This document shows, in pieces, positions 40,490 to 48,634 of a DNA stretch of 64,000 bases (positions are counted from its first letter, which is position 1; each line of letters opens with the position of its first letter). Both the position numbers and the translations under genes were made by a program. Origin of the DNA: Bradyrhizobium sp. CCBAU 051011 (lineage in GTDB: Bacteria > Pseudomonadota > Alphaproteobacteria > Rhizobiales > Xanthobacteraceae); assembly GCF_009930815.1 (NCBI RefSeq), contig NZ_CP022222.1, positions 2,274,501 to 2,338,500 of the forward strand. Direction: 5' to 3'. Under the pieces are notes generated by a model. That model ran no database searches, was not told where the DNA came from, and worked only from the letters and a program-made list of their open reading frames with translations.

Positions 40490-40648
40490 TACCCCCACCC
40501 CAACCCTCCCCCGCAAGCGGGAGAGGGAGCTTGACCGCTTGCCTGGATGGAGGGTCCGTATCCATGTGAAGAAAGCTAGTCGCCCAAACGGCGGTCCATT
40601 CCCTCTCCCGCTTGCGGGGGAGGGTTAGGGTGGGGGCTCTCTCCGCGA
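40490..40648. repeat. Family C repeats, inverted pair
   Basis: Two copies facing each other: 40490-40530 (acccccaccccaaccctccc, then ccgcaagcgggagagg) and 40600-40648 (ccctctcccgcttgcggggg, then agggtgggggctctctccg). They fill the gap between the ASCH and DUF559 genes and could form a long hairpin in the pheST transcript. Confidence 0.8.
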
Positions 40649-40699
40649 CGATGATGACGAGGGACGGCACGGCGGAGCCTGATGTCAGCTCAACTCCGC

Positions 40700-41107
40700 T
40701 CATGACTGCTTCGCCTGCCCAAACACCTCGACCAGCCGGAAGCGTTCGCACATCAGCATCATGTCTTCGCGAAACTTGCCTTGCCGGCCGAAATAGGTGC
40801 GGTGTGCCTGTCGCCAGTAGTCGAGGCTGCGATCGCCTTCGCCTTCATCATAGGCAAAGGCAGCGTTCACCTCGGGGAAGCGGCGATAGGTGACTTCGAT
40901 CGTTTCGATCACGCAACGTGGCGCGCCACGCCCGTCGAGCACGACCCATTGTTCGCCAGGCGTCGACGTGTTCGGCTCGTCCTCGGTGGAGCAGGTCGCG
41001 GTCTTGAGGCCCCTGATCACGAGGTCGAGCAGCTCGTCGGCCAGCTCCGGCCCGTCGCCGAACGCGAACGAGCGCAAACCCTGATATTTTTCAGGGACCG
41101 AATTCAC
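40700..41107 (-). CDS. ASCH domain protein inside pheST
   Basis: A 135-aa protein of the ASCH superfamily (PUA-related beta barrel, thought to bind RNA or modified nucleosides). The motifs are [30 protein letters not shown] near the N-terminus and the central [30 protein letters not shown], ending with [11 protein letters not shown]. It starts with GTG (41105-41107), overlapping the pheS stop, so it is coupled to pheS. Its function with the tRNA synthetase is unknown. Confidence 0.85.
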   Translation of the reverse strand: MNSVPEKYQGLRSFAFGDGPELADELLDLVIRGLKTATCSTEDEPNTSTPGEQWVVLDGRGAPRCVIETIEVTYRRFPEVNAAFAYDEGEGDRSLDYWRQAHRTYFGRQGKFREDMMLMCERFRLVEVFGQAKQS

Positions 41108-42186
41108 GTGCTCAGGCCTCCCGCGAGCGTCGGGACGTCGAGCGGCTTGAAACCGTAATGCGAGAGCCAGCGCACGTCGCTCTCGAACAACTGGCGCAGA
41201 TCGGCGATGCCGTATTTGAGCATGGCGATGCGGTCGATGCCCATGCCCCAGGCAAAGCCCTGATAGACATCGGGATCGATGCCGCAGGCGCGCAGCACAT
41301 TTGGATGCACCATGCCGCAGCCGAGAATTTCGAGCCAATCCTCGCCTTCGCCGAAACGAATCTCGCCCTTGTCGCGCCGGCACTGGATGTCGACCTCGAG
41401 CGAGGGCTCGGTGAATGGGAAGAACGACGGCCGGAACCGCATGTTGATGTGGTCGACCTCGAAGAACGCCTTGCAGAACTCGTGCAGGATCCATTTGAGG
41501 TGGCCGAGATGCGAGCCCTTGTCGATGACGAGGCCCTCGACCTGATGGAATTGCGGCGTGTGCGTTGCGTCGGAATCGATGCGATAGGTGCGGCCCGGGC
41601 AGATCACGCGGATCGGCGGCTTCTGCGACAACATCGTCCGCACCTGCACCGGGGAGGTGTGGGTGCGCAACAGCATGCGCGAACCGTCTTCTCCAGGGAT
41701 GAAGAAGAAGGTGTCGTGCATTTCCCGCGCCGGATGCCCTTCCGGGAAATTCAGTTTGGTGAAGTTGTAATCGTCGGTCTCGATATCGGGACCTTCGGCG
41801 ACGGAAAATCCCATGTCGGCGAAGATGGTCGTCAGCTCGTCCCAGACCTGGCTCAGCGGATGGATGCGGCCCGCTTCCGCGGGCGCCTCGCGCAGCGGCA
41901 GCGTGACGTCGATGGTCTCGGAGGCAAGCCGGGCGTCGAGCGCGGCGGATTTCAGGACATCGCGGCGCGCGGTGAGCGCCTGGGTGACCTTGTCCTTGGC
42001 GAGGTTGATCGCCGCGCCCTGCGTCTTGCGCTCGTCCGGCGACATCTTGCCGAGGGTGGCGAGCAAGGCGGAGATCGAGCCTTTCTTGCCGAGCGCTGCG
42101 ACGCGGACGGCTTCGAGGGCAGCTTCATCGCCGGCGGCGGCGATATCGTCGAGAACGGACTTTTCGAGTGTGGCGAGGTCGGACAC
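41104..42186 (-). CDS. pheS: Phenylalanyl-tRNA synthetase alpha subunit
   Basis: The catalytic subunit of PheRS. The 360-aa product has an N-terminal coiled coil ([18 protein letters not shown]...), then class II motifs: motif 2 region [29 protein letters not shown] and motif 3 region [18 protein letters not shown]. Translation probably starts at GTG (42184-42186) after AAGAGA. The order on this strand is pheS, ASCH gene, DUF559 gene, pheT. Confidence 0.96.
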   Translation of the reverse strand: MSDLATLEKSVLDDIAAAGDEAALEAVRVAALGKKGSISALLATLGKMSPDERKTQGAAINLAKDKVTQALTARRDVLKSAALDARLASETIDVTLPLREAPAEAGRIHPLSQVWDELTTIFADMGFSVAEGPDIETDDYNFTKLNFPEGHPAREMHDTFFFIPGEDGSRMLLRTHTSPVQVRTMLSQKPPIRVICPGRTYRIDSDATHTPQFHQVEGLVIDKGSHLGHLKWILHEFCKAFFEVDHINMRFRPSFFPFTEPSLEVDIQCRRDKGEIRFGEGEDWLEILGCGMVHPNVLRACGIDPDVYQGFAWGMGIDRIAMLKYGIADLRQLFESDVRWLSHYGFKPLDVPTLAGGLST

Positions 42187-42360
42187 GGTCAAATCTCTTT
42201 CGCAAAAGGCCGCCGGGTTGTCGCCGCTCGGGGGCCAAAACGTCAAGCAAAAAGCCCGTCAAATGTCGGACCGGCGGCCCGGCACCCTTGAACCAATTCA
42301 CGCGGAGCCGCACCAAGATGAGTTCGATCAATGGAGCTCGAGATACGTTTTGGACCCGGG

Positions 42361-42735
42361 ATGGCTGTTCTGGCCCTCGTTCTATCGTTTGCCGCACCGG
42401 CCGCCGCCGAAGATTGTCCGGCGAAGTCGAGGGACGAGGTCACGGCGGCGATGAAGGCGGCTCCGAGTTGCAAGCGCGCCATGCAGATAGCCTCGGCCTG
42501 CTCGGGCGGGGCCACCGGCGACGTTGGGCTTACCGACGCCGTCAAGGCGAGATGCGAGGGTGACTTCCTGGCCCGCCTCAGCGCGCAGCAGAAGCGGACC
42601 TATCAGCGCGAGAAGGATGCCTGCGACCGAAAGTTCAGCCACGAGGAAGGCACTATGTACATTTCGTTCGCGGCGTTCTGCCGGGCGAAGGTCGCCCAGC
42701 GCTATTCGCAGCGCGCACTCAAGGCGGCCAAATAG
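42361..42735 (+). CDS. Small exported hypothetical protein, antisense within the rplT-pheS interval
   Basis: A 124-aa product from the ATG at 42361 (30 bases into a longer frame starting at 42331). A signal peptide MAVLALVLSFAAPAAAEDCP is followed by a mature domain with five cysteines and basic residues. I do not recognise the family. It runs opposite to the ribosomal protein and pheST genes and its stop is 7 bp from the rplT stop. Coding character and a clear signal peptide support a real gene. Confidence 0.7.
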   Translation: MAVLALVLSFAAPAAAEDCPAKSRDEVTAAMKAAPSCKRAMQIASACSGGATGDVGLTDAVKARCEGDFLARLSAQQKRTYQREKDACDRKFSHEEGTMYISFAAFCRAKVAQRYSQRALKAAK

Positions 42736-42742
42736 GCCGGCC

Positions 42743-43102
42743 TCAGGCCGCCAGCGCGGCCTTGGCCTTCTCGGCGATCGCCTGGAACGCCGCCGGCTCG
42801 TTGATGGCGAGATCCGACAGCACCTTGCGGTCGACCGTGATGCCCGACTTCGACAGGCCGTTGATGAAGACGCTGTAGGTCATGCCGAACGGGCGCACGG
42901 CCGCGTTCAGGCGCTGGATCCAGAGCGCGCGGAAGGTGCGCTTCTTGCGCTTGCGATCGCGGAACGCATACTGGCCGGCCTTCTCGACGGCGGCCTTGGC
43001 GGCGCGAATGGTGTTCTTGCGGCGGCCGTAAAAACCCTTGGCGGCCTTGTAGACTTTCTTGTGCTTGGCGTGAGAGGTCACACCGCGTTTGACGCGAGAC
43101 AT
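42743..43102 (-). CDS. rplT: 50S ribosomal protein L20
   Basis: Binds 23S rRNA early in 50S assembly. The 119-aa product starts [36 protein letters not shown] and contains [23 protein letters not shown], both L20 hallmarks. It lies 79 bp downstream of rpmI on the same strand. Confidence 0.98.
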   Translation of the reverse strand: MSRVKRGVTSHAKHKKVYKAAKGFYGRRKNTIRAAKAAVEKAGQYAFRDRKRKKRTFRALWIQRLNAAVRPFGMTYSVFINGLSKSGITVDRKVLSDLAINEPAAFQAIAEKAKAALAA

Positions 43103-43181
43103 GACTGGAATCCTTGATCAGAAATGAGGTGACGGGATCGCCGCGCGCAGGCGCGGCTCGGCTGTATCGGCGTGAACGCGA

Positions 43182-43382
43182 TCAGGCGTTCGGCAAGAAG
43201 TACTTCTTGACGTTGTCGCCGTCGGTCTTGAACAGCACGCGGGTGCCGCGGAGCTGACGAATCTGCTTCTTCGTCCGCTTGATCATGCCGTGGCGCTTGC
43301 CGCGCTGGGCGTGCATCACTTTGCCGGTGGCAGTCACCTTGAAGCGCTTTTTAGCGCCTGACTTGGTCTTCAGCTTGGGCAT
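43182..43382 (-). CDS. rpmI: 50S ribosomal protein L35
   Basis: A 66-aa basic protein, [43 protein letters not shown], the L35 pattern. The ATG at 43380-43382 follows AGGAGAG. It normally follows infC directly; here infC is about 860 bp upstream with another gene between on the opposite strand. Confidence 0.97.
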   Translation of the reverse strand: MPKLKTKSGAKKRFKVTATGKVMHAQRGKRHGMIKRTKKQIRQLRGTRVLFKTDGDNVKKYFLPNA

Positions 43383-43643
43383 TTGGCTCTCCTGTGGCCG
43401 CAACACGAAAACGCCCGTGAAGGCGTTGTGCCGGCTAAAATGCTCGTTAGAGCGTTGAAAGTGCTCAGGTTTTCCCAGAAAAAGGAATAACCCGCACGGA
43501 CATCGACACGGCAGCCCTTGATCAGCCGGGCGATGAAGGTCGGGCTTATGACAGAGGAAACGCCAATTGGCAACGATGAACCGCGGCGCCCGACGCCGCT
43601 ACCTATCGCTGACGTCATTAACACCCCGTCCGGAGCAGGAACA

Positions 43644-44075
43644 ATGACCCATTTTCAGCGATCGATTGCCGGTTTTGGCACTTCTCCCGGCCTTCGGGCC
43701 TCGCGCTGGCTTCCCGTTTTCGCCGCTCTGGCCGTCATGGCGGCCCCGGTCACCGCCGAAGCTGCGCCGAGGGGAGCCAGGGCAATCCGAGCCTATGACG
43801 GCATCTGGAACGTGGTTTTCGCCACCACGCGGGGCAATTGCAGTTCAGGCTACAGCGTTCCCTTCACCGTCATCGGCAGCCGGGTTTCATCGGCCGGCGG
43901 CGGCAGGGTTTCGGGATCGGTCAGTCGCGCCGGTGTGGTTGCGGTCCGGGTTTCGGTCGGCGCATCTCGCGCCAGCGGCGGCGGCCGGCTTGTGGGCAGC
44001 TACGGCGCGGGCTCGTGGCGCGGCATCATCACCGGCGATTACTGTAGCGGTACCTGGCAGGCTACGCGGGGCTGA
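43644..44075 (+). CDS. Exported Gly/Ser-rich hypothetical protein between infC and rpmI
   Basis: A 143-aa product from the ATG at 43644 (good GGAGCAGGA site). The signal region is LPVFAALAVMAAPVTAEAAP. The mature part is beta-prone and rich in Gly, Ser and Val (YDGIWNVVFATTRGNCSSGYSVPFTVIG...GSYGAGSWRGIITGDYCSGTWQATRG), with two cysteines that could form a disulfide. Similar small secreted proteins are common in Bradyrhizobium; no function is known. It lies antisense in the infC-rpmI gap. Confidence 0.72.
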   Translation: MTHFQRSIAGFGTSPGLRASRWLPVFAALAVMAAPVTAEAAPRGARAIRAYDGIWNVVFATTRGNCSSGYSVPFTVIGSRVSSAGGGRVSGSVSRAGVVAVRVSVGASRASGGGRLVGSYGAGSWRGIITGDYCSGTWQATRG

Positions 44076-44087
44076 CTTTTAAGAGCC

Positions 44088-44175
44088 GTAGCCCGGATGT
44101 AGCGAAGCGAAATCCGGGGTGCTGCGTATGCGGATCGACCTGCCCCGGATTGCGCTTCGCTCCATCCGGGCTACG
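44088..44175. repeat. Dispersed palindromic repeat, family B, copy 2
   Basis: Arms gtagcccggatgtagcgaag and gcttcgctccatccgggctac, matching 5722-5845. It sits between the exported protein gene and the infC terminator. Confidence 0.8.
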
Positions 44176-44184
44176 AGAAATGAA

Positions 44185-44216
44185 AACGGCCCGCCGGATC
44201 GTCTGACGGGCCGCTT
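44185..44216 (-). terminator. Rho-independent terminator of infC
   Basis: Read on the minus strand, a stem of CGGCCCG and CGGGCCG is followed by a T-rich run (TTTTCATTT). It lies just after the infC stop, which implies that infC is transcribed separately from rpmI-rplT in this genome. Confidence 0.75.
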
Positions 44217-44238
44217 CATATCTTACAACCGACTAAAC

Positions 44239-44778
44239 TCAGCGCGGCGCCAGCACCATCACGACCTGGCGGCCCTCGAACCTGGCGTCCTGCTCGACCT
44301 TGGCGAATTCGGCGACGTCGGCCTTCACCTTGTCCAACAGTTTGGTGCCGATCTCCTGGTGCGCCATTTCGCGGCCACGGTAGCGCAAGGTGATCTTGAC
44401 CTTGTCGCCTTCCTCGAAGAACCGCTGCATCGCGCGCATCTTCACGTCGTAGTCGTGATCGTCGATCATCGGCCGCAGCTTGATCTCCTTGATCTCGACG
44501 ATCTTCTGCTTCTTGCGGGCTTCGGCCGCTTTCTTCTGTGCCGAATACTTGAACTTCCCGTAGTCCATAATCTTGCAGACGGGAGGATTGTTGTTCGGCG
44601 AAATCTCGACAAGATCCATGCCCGCCTCGAGGGCCATCTTGATGGCCACCACGGTCTCGATGGTCCCGTGGTTGGTGCCGTTCTGATCGATCAGCTGGAT
44701 CTGCGCGTTGCGGATATCATCATTGGTGCGCGGCCCGTCTTTGGTTGCAGCGGGCGGGGCTCTGTTGGGACGGCGAAT
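44239..44778 (-). CDS. infC: Translation initiation factor IF-3 (AUU start)
   Basis: IF-3 binds the 30S subunit and checks start codons. The 179-aa product runs [31 protein letters not shown] and includes the C-domain [22 protein letters not shown]. No ATG, GTG or TTG lies at the expected N-terminus. Instead ATT (44776-44778) sits 6 nt after GGAGAG. An AUU start is the known autoregulatory device of infC in enterobacteria, because IF-3 rejects non-canonical starts including its own. A longer frame from 44856 adds unrelated residues. It is followed by its own terminator. Confidence 0.94.
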   Translation of the reverse strand: MRRPNRAPPAATKDGPRTNDDIRNAQIQLIDQNGTNHGTIETVVAIKMALEAGMDLVEISPNNNPPVCKIMDYGKFKYSAQKKAAEARKKQKIVEIKEIKLRPMIDDHDYDVKMRAMQRFFEEGDKVKITLRYRGREMAHQEIGTKLLDKVKADVAEFAKVEQDARFEGRQVVMVLAPR

Positions 44779-44999
44779 GGGTAACTCTCCAAAGTTGTGA
44801 AAGGAAGGGCCGTAGTTTGAAGCAATATGCCGAAGACAGCAAGCGAACTCGCTCACTGCGCCCGAAAACCGTCAAATGCGAGGCAATTCGGTCACTTCAG
44901 CCAAATATAGGCCGGCCACCTGATCCGCAAGCGCCAGAGGGTCGCGCTTGACCCGTGAAGCGCGCTCGCGGACAAAGCGGCAGGGCGAGAGACCGATCC

Positions 45000-45794
45000 A
45001 TGACCAATTCAGCAGCGATCGACCAGGAACCGACCTTTATCGAGGTGGGAGAGGGCGACGGCGGCCGCCGCATTGCCGTGCGCGCCCGCGCCGGCAGCGG
45101 GCCGGGACTGTTCTGGCTCGGCGGTTTCAATTCCGACATGAGGGGCACCAAGGCGCTGGCGCTCGACGCCTGGGCCGCGGAACACGGCCGCGCCTGTATT
45201 AGATTCGATTATTCCGGCCACGGCGAATCGGGCGGCGCCTTCATCGACGGCACCATCGGGCGCTGGCTGGAAGAAGCCGTCGCGGTATTCGAGCAGTTCT
45301 GCCGGGGCCCGCAGGTCGTGATCGGCTCCTCGATGGGCGGCTGGATGGCGCTCTTGCTGGCGCGCGCCATCGCCGACCGTGAGGCAAAGCAGGCGAACCT
45401 CGCCGGGCTGGTGCTGATCGCACCGGCGCCCGACTTCACCGAGCAATTGATGTGGAACAATTTTTCGGACGAGATCCGCGAGGAGATCAGGACCAAGGGC
45501 GTCTGGATGCGGCCGTCGGAGTATGGCGACGGCACGCCCTATCCGATCACCCGCGCGCTGATCGAGGAGGGACGCAATCACCTCTTGCTCGGCAGCGCCA
45601 TCGAGGTCGGCTGCCCCGTCCGCATCCTGCAGGGCGCGAAGGATCCTGATGTGCCCTGGCAACACGCGTTTGCGCTGGCGCACCGGCTGCCGGCCGAGGA
45701 CGTGGTGCTGACCATGATCCAGGATGGCGACCACCGCCTGTCGCGCCCGCAGGACATCGCGCGCATCATGGCCGCGGTAGCGGAGATGGGGTGA
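45000..45794 (+). CDS. Alpha/beta hydrolase
   Basis: A 264-aa serine hydrolase fold protein. The nucleophile elbow is VVIGSSMGGWMAL (Ser in GSSMGG), the Asp is probably in LQGAKDPDVPWQHA, and the His in QDGDHRLSRPQD. The oxyanion region is WLGGFNSDMRGTKA. The ATG at 45000 (MTNSAAI) is preferred over one at 44955. The substrate is unknown. The IS110 copy 2 insertion now separates it from the SnoaL-like gene downstream, with which it may once have been co-transcribed. Confidence 0.87.
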   Translation: MTNSAAIDQEPTFIEVGEGDGGRRIAVRARAGSGPGLFWLGGFNSDMRGTKALALDAWAAEHGRACIRFDYSGHGESGGAFIDGTIGRWLEEAVAVFEQFCRGPQVVIGSSMGGWMALLLARAIADREAKQANLAGLVLIAPAPDFTEQLMWNNFSDEIREEIRTKGVWMRPSEYGDGTPYPITRALIEEGRNHLLLGSAIEVGCPVRILQGAKDPDVPWQHAFALAHRLPAEDVVLTMIQDGDHRLSRPQDIARIMAAVAEMG

Positions 45795-45888
45795 TCTTCT
45801 TTTCCTTCTCCCCTTGTGGGAGAAGGTGGATCGCTGACGCGAAGCGGCGGCGAGCCGGATGAGGGGTTCTCTCCGCGGAGACAGACCC
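45795..45888. repeat. Family C repeat variant, left part split by IS110 copy 2
   Basis: Arms cttctccccttgtgggagaag and gatgaggggttctctccgcgg, running up to the IS core. The other half is at 47043-47105. Confidence 0.7.
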
Positions 45889-45890
45889 CT

Positions 45891-46083
45891 TGTATCTGCA
45901 CGGCCAAGATTTGTGCGATGGAAGCGACTTAGCGTCTTGGCCGGTGGCCACCGGCCAAGACGCGTGGCGATGTCGCCCGTTCCCCCTCCGGCTACAACCG
46001 TGGGTGAGCTTTGGGATCTTCGCCATGTCACGCACGACCGAACAGTCGCTTGAGCTCCGATCGCATGGACAAGGCAGGTTACC
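45891..46083 (+). ncRNA. Predicted IS110 bridge RNA, copy 2
   Basis: The non-coding left end before the transposase, as in bridge-RNA IS110 elements such as IS621. Target loop: CCCCCT at 45982-45987 equals the left target top strand (cCCCCT), and GGGTGAG at 46002-46008 is the reverse complement of the right target CTCACCC. Donor loop: AGTCGCT at 46044-46050 equals the right element end (tagtcgCT), and ACAAG at 46069-46073 is the reverse complement of the left end CTTGT. A perfect 32-nt palindrome (45932-45963) would form the 5' hairpin. RNA ends are unknown. Confidence 0.75.
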
Positions 46084-47025
46084 GTGAAGAACACAATTTG
46101 TGGAGTGGACGTTTCGAAAGCCAAGCTCGATGTCTGCATCGAGCCCGGGCATCGGCTTGCGAGCTTCAATAACGATACGGCAGGCATTGCGGAACTGGCC
46201 GCGTTCTGCCGTGAACATGCCGTCACGCTGGTGGTGATGGAGGCCAGTGGCGGGTACGAGCGACGGGCATTCGTCGAGCTGTGGGAAAAAGGCATCAGCT
46301 GCGCGCTGACCAATCCACGCAACGTCCGCCGCTACGCCGAGGCGATGGGCATTCTGGAAAAGACCGACCGGATCGATTCCTCCGTCATTGCCCGCTTCGC
46401 CCATGCCAAGAACCTGGCTCCGACCCCCTTGCCAAGCCAAGCCCAGCAGCGCCTGAAGGCGCTTGTGGCAAGGCTCCGGCAGGTCACCGACGATCTCACC
46501 GTGCAGAAGCAGCGTCGCGCAAGCCTGCTCGATAACCCCGAGATGCTGGCCAGCCTCGACGAAGTGATCGCCCTGCTCAAGCGCCAATCCCGCTCGCTCG
46601 AGGGGGAAATCGCCTCCATGATCGATGACGATCCGCTGTGGGCAAAGCTCGCCGAGACCTGGCGCGAGATGAAGGGCGTCGCCGGGCGGACCGTTGCGCG
46701 CCTTCATGCCGAACTACCGGAAATTGGCACGCTCTCCAACAAAGCCATTGCCAAGCTTGCCGGCCTTGCCCCGATCGCCAATGACAGCGGTAAGCGAAAG
46801 GGCAAGCGACCCACCCGCGGTGGTCGCGCCGGCGTCCGCTCGATCCTCTTCCTCGTCGCGGCCATCGCCGCCCGCTACGACAAAAGCCTTGCCGAGTTCC
46901 GCGACAGGCTGCTCAAGGCCGGCAAGGAGAAAATGGTCGTTCGCATTGCCCTTGCCCGCAAGCTCCTCGTCAGGCTCAACGCAAAAGCTCGCGACGCGCG
47001 AACCGCGTATGCCAATGCAACTTGA
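46084..47025 (+). CDS. IS110 family transposase (DEDD plus Tnp_20), copy 2
   Basis: A 313-aa protein identical to the product of 23912-24853, in the opposite orientation. It has the same GVDVSKAKLDV opening, TDRIDSSVIARFA, and the serine-bearing Tnp_20 block. It starts with GTG at 46084 after AAGGCAGG, which also overlaps the end of the predicted bridge RNA. The intact frame suggests recent transposition or active exchange between copies. Confidence 0.95.
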   Translation: MKNTICGVDVSKAKLDVCIEPGHRLASFNNDTAGIAELAAFCREHAVTLVVMEASGGYERRAFVELWEKGISCALTNPRNVRRYAEAMGILEKTDRIDSSVIARFAHAKNLAPTPLPSQAQQRLKALVARLRQVTDDLTVQKQRRASLLDNPEMLASLDEVIALLKRQSRSLEGEIASMIDDDPLWAKLAETWREMKGVAGRTVARLHAELPEIGTLSNKAIAKLAGLAPIANDSGKRKGKRPTRGGRAGVRSILFLVAAIAARYDKSLAEFRDRLLKAGKEKMVVRIALARKLLVRLNAKARDARTAYANAT

Positions 47026-47042
47026 CAAACCAGATAGTCGCT

Positions 47043-47105
47043 CACCCGTCTCAATCGCGCTTCGCGCGATTGATCCACCCTCTCCCACAAGGGGAGAGGG
47101 GAAGA
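47043..47105. repeat. Family C repeat variant, right part split by IS110 copy 2
   Basis: cacccgtctcaatcgcgcttcgcgcgattg, then ccctctcccacaaggggagagg. It is the partner half of 45795-45888. Confidence 0.65.
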
Positions 47106-47132
47106 AAAAATGACGAGCCGGGAGGCAACGCC

Positions 47133-47603
47133 ATGAACACCGCCACAATGCTCCGCGCCTTCTGCGACGCTGTCGAACTGCGCAACGGCAAGGCTTTCTC
47201 GGAACTGTTCACCGAAGACGGCGTCTATCACGACGTGTTCTACGGCGCATTCGAAGGCCGCGCCAAAATCGCAAGCATGATCGACGACTGGTTCTATCGC
47301 ACGGCCACCGATTTTCGCTGGGACATGCACGATCCCGTCAGCGACGGTGAGACGCTCTATGCGCGCTACACATTCAGCTACCGCTCTACGCTGCCGGAAG
47401 CGGAGGGCGCGCGGGCGATGTTCGAGGGCGTCGCGGTCATGCGGCTGCGCGACGGCAAGATCGCGGAATATCACGAGGTCGCCAACACCGCGCCGGCCTT
47501 CGTAGATCTCAAATTTGCGCCGGAGCGGATTGCGAAGATCGTTGCCAAGCAGGGCGCGGCGCTGAAGGCGCGGCCGGAGATGAAGCGGCATTTGGTGGAG
47601 TGA
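47133..47603 (+). CDS. SnoaL-like/NTF2-fold protein
   Basis: A 156-aa NTF2-like cone-fold protein: MLRAFCDAVELRNGKAFSELFTEDGVYHDVFYGAFEGRAKIASMIDDWFY, then FEGVAVMRLRDGKIAEYHEVANTAPAF. Such proteins are isomerases, cyclases or ligand binders; the role here is unknown. The ATG at 47133 is chosen because the frame upstream runs through the repeat and the IS end. Confidence 0.83.
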   Translation: MNTATMLRAFCDAVELRNGKAFSELFTEDGVYHDVFYGAFEGRAKIASMIDDWFYRTATDFRWDMHDPVSDGETLYARYTFSYRSTLPEAEGARAMFEGVAVMRLRDGKIAEYHEVANTAPAFVDLKFAPERIAKIVAKQGAALKARPEMKRHLVE

Positions 47604-47615
47604 TTGCCTCTCCAC

Positions 47616-47699
47616 CGTCATTGCGAGCGTAGCGAAGCAATCCATCTCTCCGCTTGCGGAAGCATGGATTGCTTCGTCGCTTCGCTCCTCGCAATGACG
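47616..47699. repeat. Dispersed palindromic repeat, family D (cgtcattgcgagc type)
   Basis: Arms cgtcattgcgagcgtagcga and cgctcctcgcaatgacg around a small inner hairpin (agcatgg...). It lies between the convergent SnoaL-like and thioesterase genes. Confidence 0.8.
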
Positions 47700-47730
47700 G
47701 ATGAGAGAGCGTGTGCAATAACGAATGCGA

Positions 47731-48537
47731 CTACGGCGGCGGCAACTTCGCCATCGGCTTGCGTTGCGCCAGCGCCGCGACCGTCGACGTTCCGATCGGG
47801 CCTTGCTCATCATAGAGCCAGCATTCGCCGATCGCGACGCCGTCGGTGGCGTGGTGGTTCACCACCTCGAAGCCAATCCAGGGCGTCACGGGAAGCCGGT
47901 GCAGGTAGAGCGTGACGTCGCTGTTGATGTAGCCGAGGCCCTGGTCGCCGGCGTTGGCGAAGGGGCTGGCGAAATCGGCGCCCGTTGCGACATGCACGAA
48001 GGGCGACATCGGGATGCCCTCGACCAGTTCGCGCACCTCGCTCATCCAGAGACGCCGCGGCCCAGGCGAACCCATGTGACCCACGATCGGCCGCGTGGTC
48101 CATTTGCCGTTCATGCCGAGCCTGACATCGGTGGGCTTCGGAATGTCCGCCGGCTTCGGCGCGTCCCAGTTCGGGGGCGACCAGACATTGCCCGGCGCGT
48201 TTTCCGTCTTGCGCAATAACTGGCAGGAAGCGCGCGCCATGCTGGTGCCGCCACTGAAGAATTCGGCCTCGACCACCCTGATGCGCAGCCCGTCACGGAT
48301 CTGCCTGCTCCTGACCTCGATCGGCGTCGTGATGTTCGGCAGGCGAAACATGTCGACGGTAAGCCGCGCCGGCACGAAATCATCGGAGCCGTGGCGCTGC
48401 TCGATCACGTGCGCAAGCAGGCCGATGACGACGCGGCCGTGCAGCGAACTGGGGTCCCACGGGCCGTTAGAGACGGGCGTGGGCATGAAGATGTCGTTGG
48501 CGCGGTCGTGCGTGAAAAAGGGCTGGTTTTTTGTCAT
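47731..48537 (-). CDS. Acyl-CoA thioesterase-like double-hotdog protein
   Basis: A 268-aa protein with two hotdog-like halves. The first includes GPWDPSSLHGRVVIGLLAHVIEQ and VVEAEFFSGGTSMARASCQLL. The second includes NSDVTLYLHRLPVTPWIGFEVVNHHATDGVAIGECWLYDEQGPIGTSTVAAL. This is the layout of the TesB-like/thioesterase superfamily. The substrate is unknown. It stands alone between the family D repeat and queG. Confidence 0.8.
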   Translation of the reverse strand: MTKNQPFFTHDRANDIFMPTPVSNGPWDPSSLHGRVVIGLLAHVIEQRHGSDDFVPARLTVDMFRLPNITTPIEVRSRQIRDGLRIRVVEAEFFSGGTSMARASCQLLRKTENAPGNVWSPPNWDAPKPADIPKPTDVRLGMNGKWTTRPIVGHMGSPGPRRLWMSEVRELVEGIPMSPFVHVATGADFASPFANAGDQGLGYINSDVTLYLHRLPVTPWIGFEVVNHHATDGVAIGECWLYDEQGPIGTSTVAALAQRKPMAKLPPP

Positions 48538-48634
48538 GCACGGCGACCATGGCGGATTTCGTTGCGTGAAATCAAGAGGCCCGGCCGGTGGCCTCTCCCT
48601 TCGAGACGCGCTGTGCGCGCCTCAGGGTGAACGG

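Larger units (their letters stand above)
45889..47042 (+). mobile_element. IS110-family insertion sequence, copy 2
   Basis: The 1,154-bp second copy, with CT cores at 45889-45890 and 47041-47042. Its orientation is opposite to copy 1 (23895-25048). The left flank ends in cccCT and the right flank begins CTcacccg, so the empty site read CCCCTCACCCG, as at copy 1. It sits within a family C type repeat and separates the hydrolase and SnoaL-like genes. Confidence 0.9.

Noticed and set aside
44947..44999. Earlier ATG for the alpha/beta hydrolase at 44955
   Set aside because: Adds a basic, non-conserved tail; the ATG at 45000 fits the fold better.
45932..45963. Perfect 32-nt palindrome in the IS110 left end as a terminator or inverted-repeat IS end
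   Set aside because: It is internal, has no T-run, and occurs in both copies at the same place. It fits a hairpin of the bridge RNA better.
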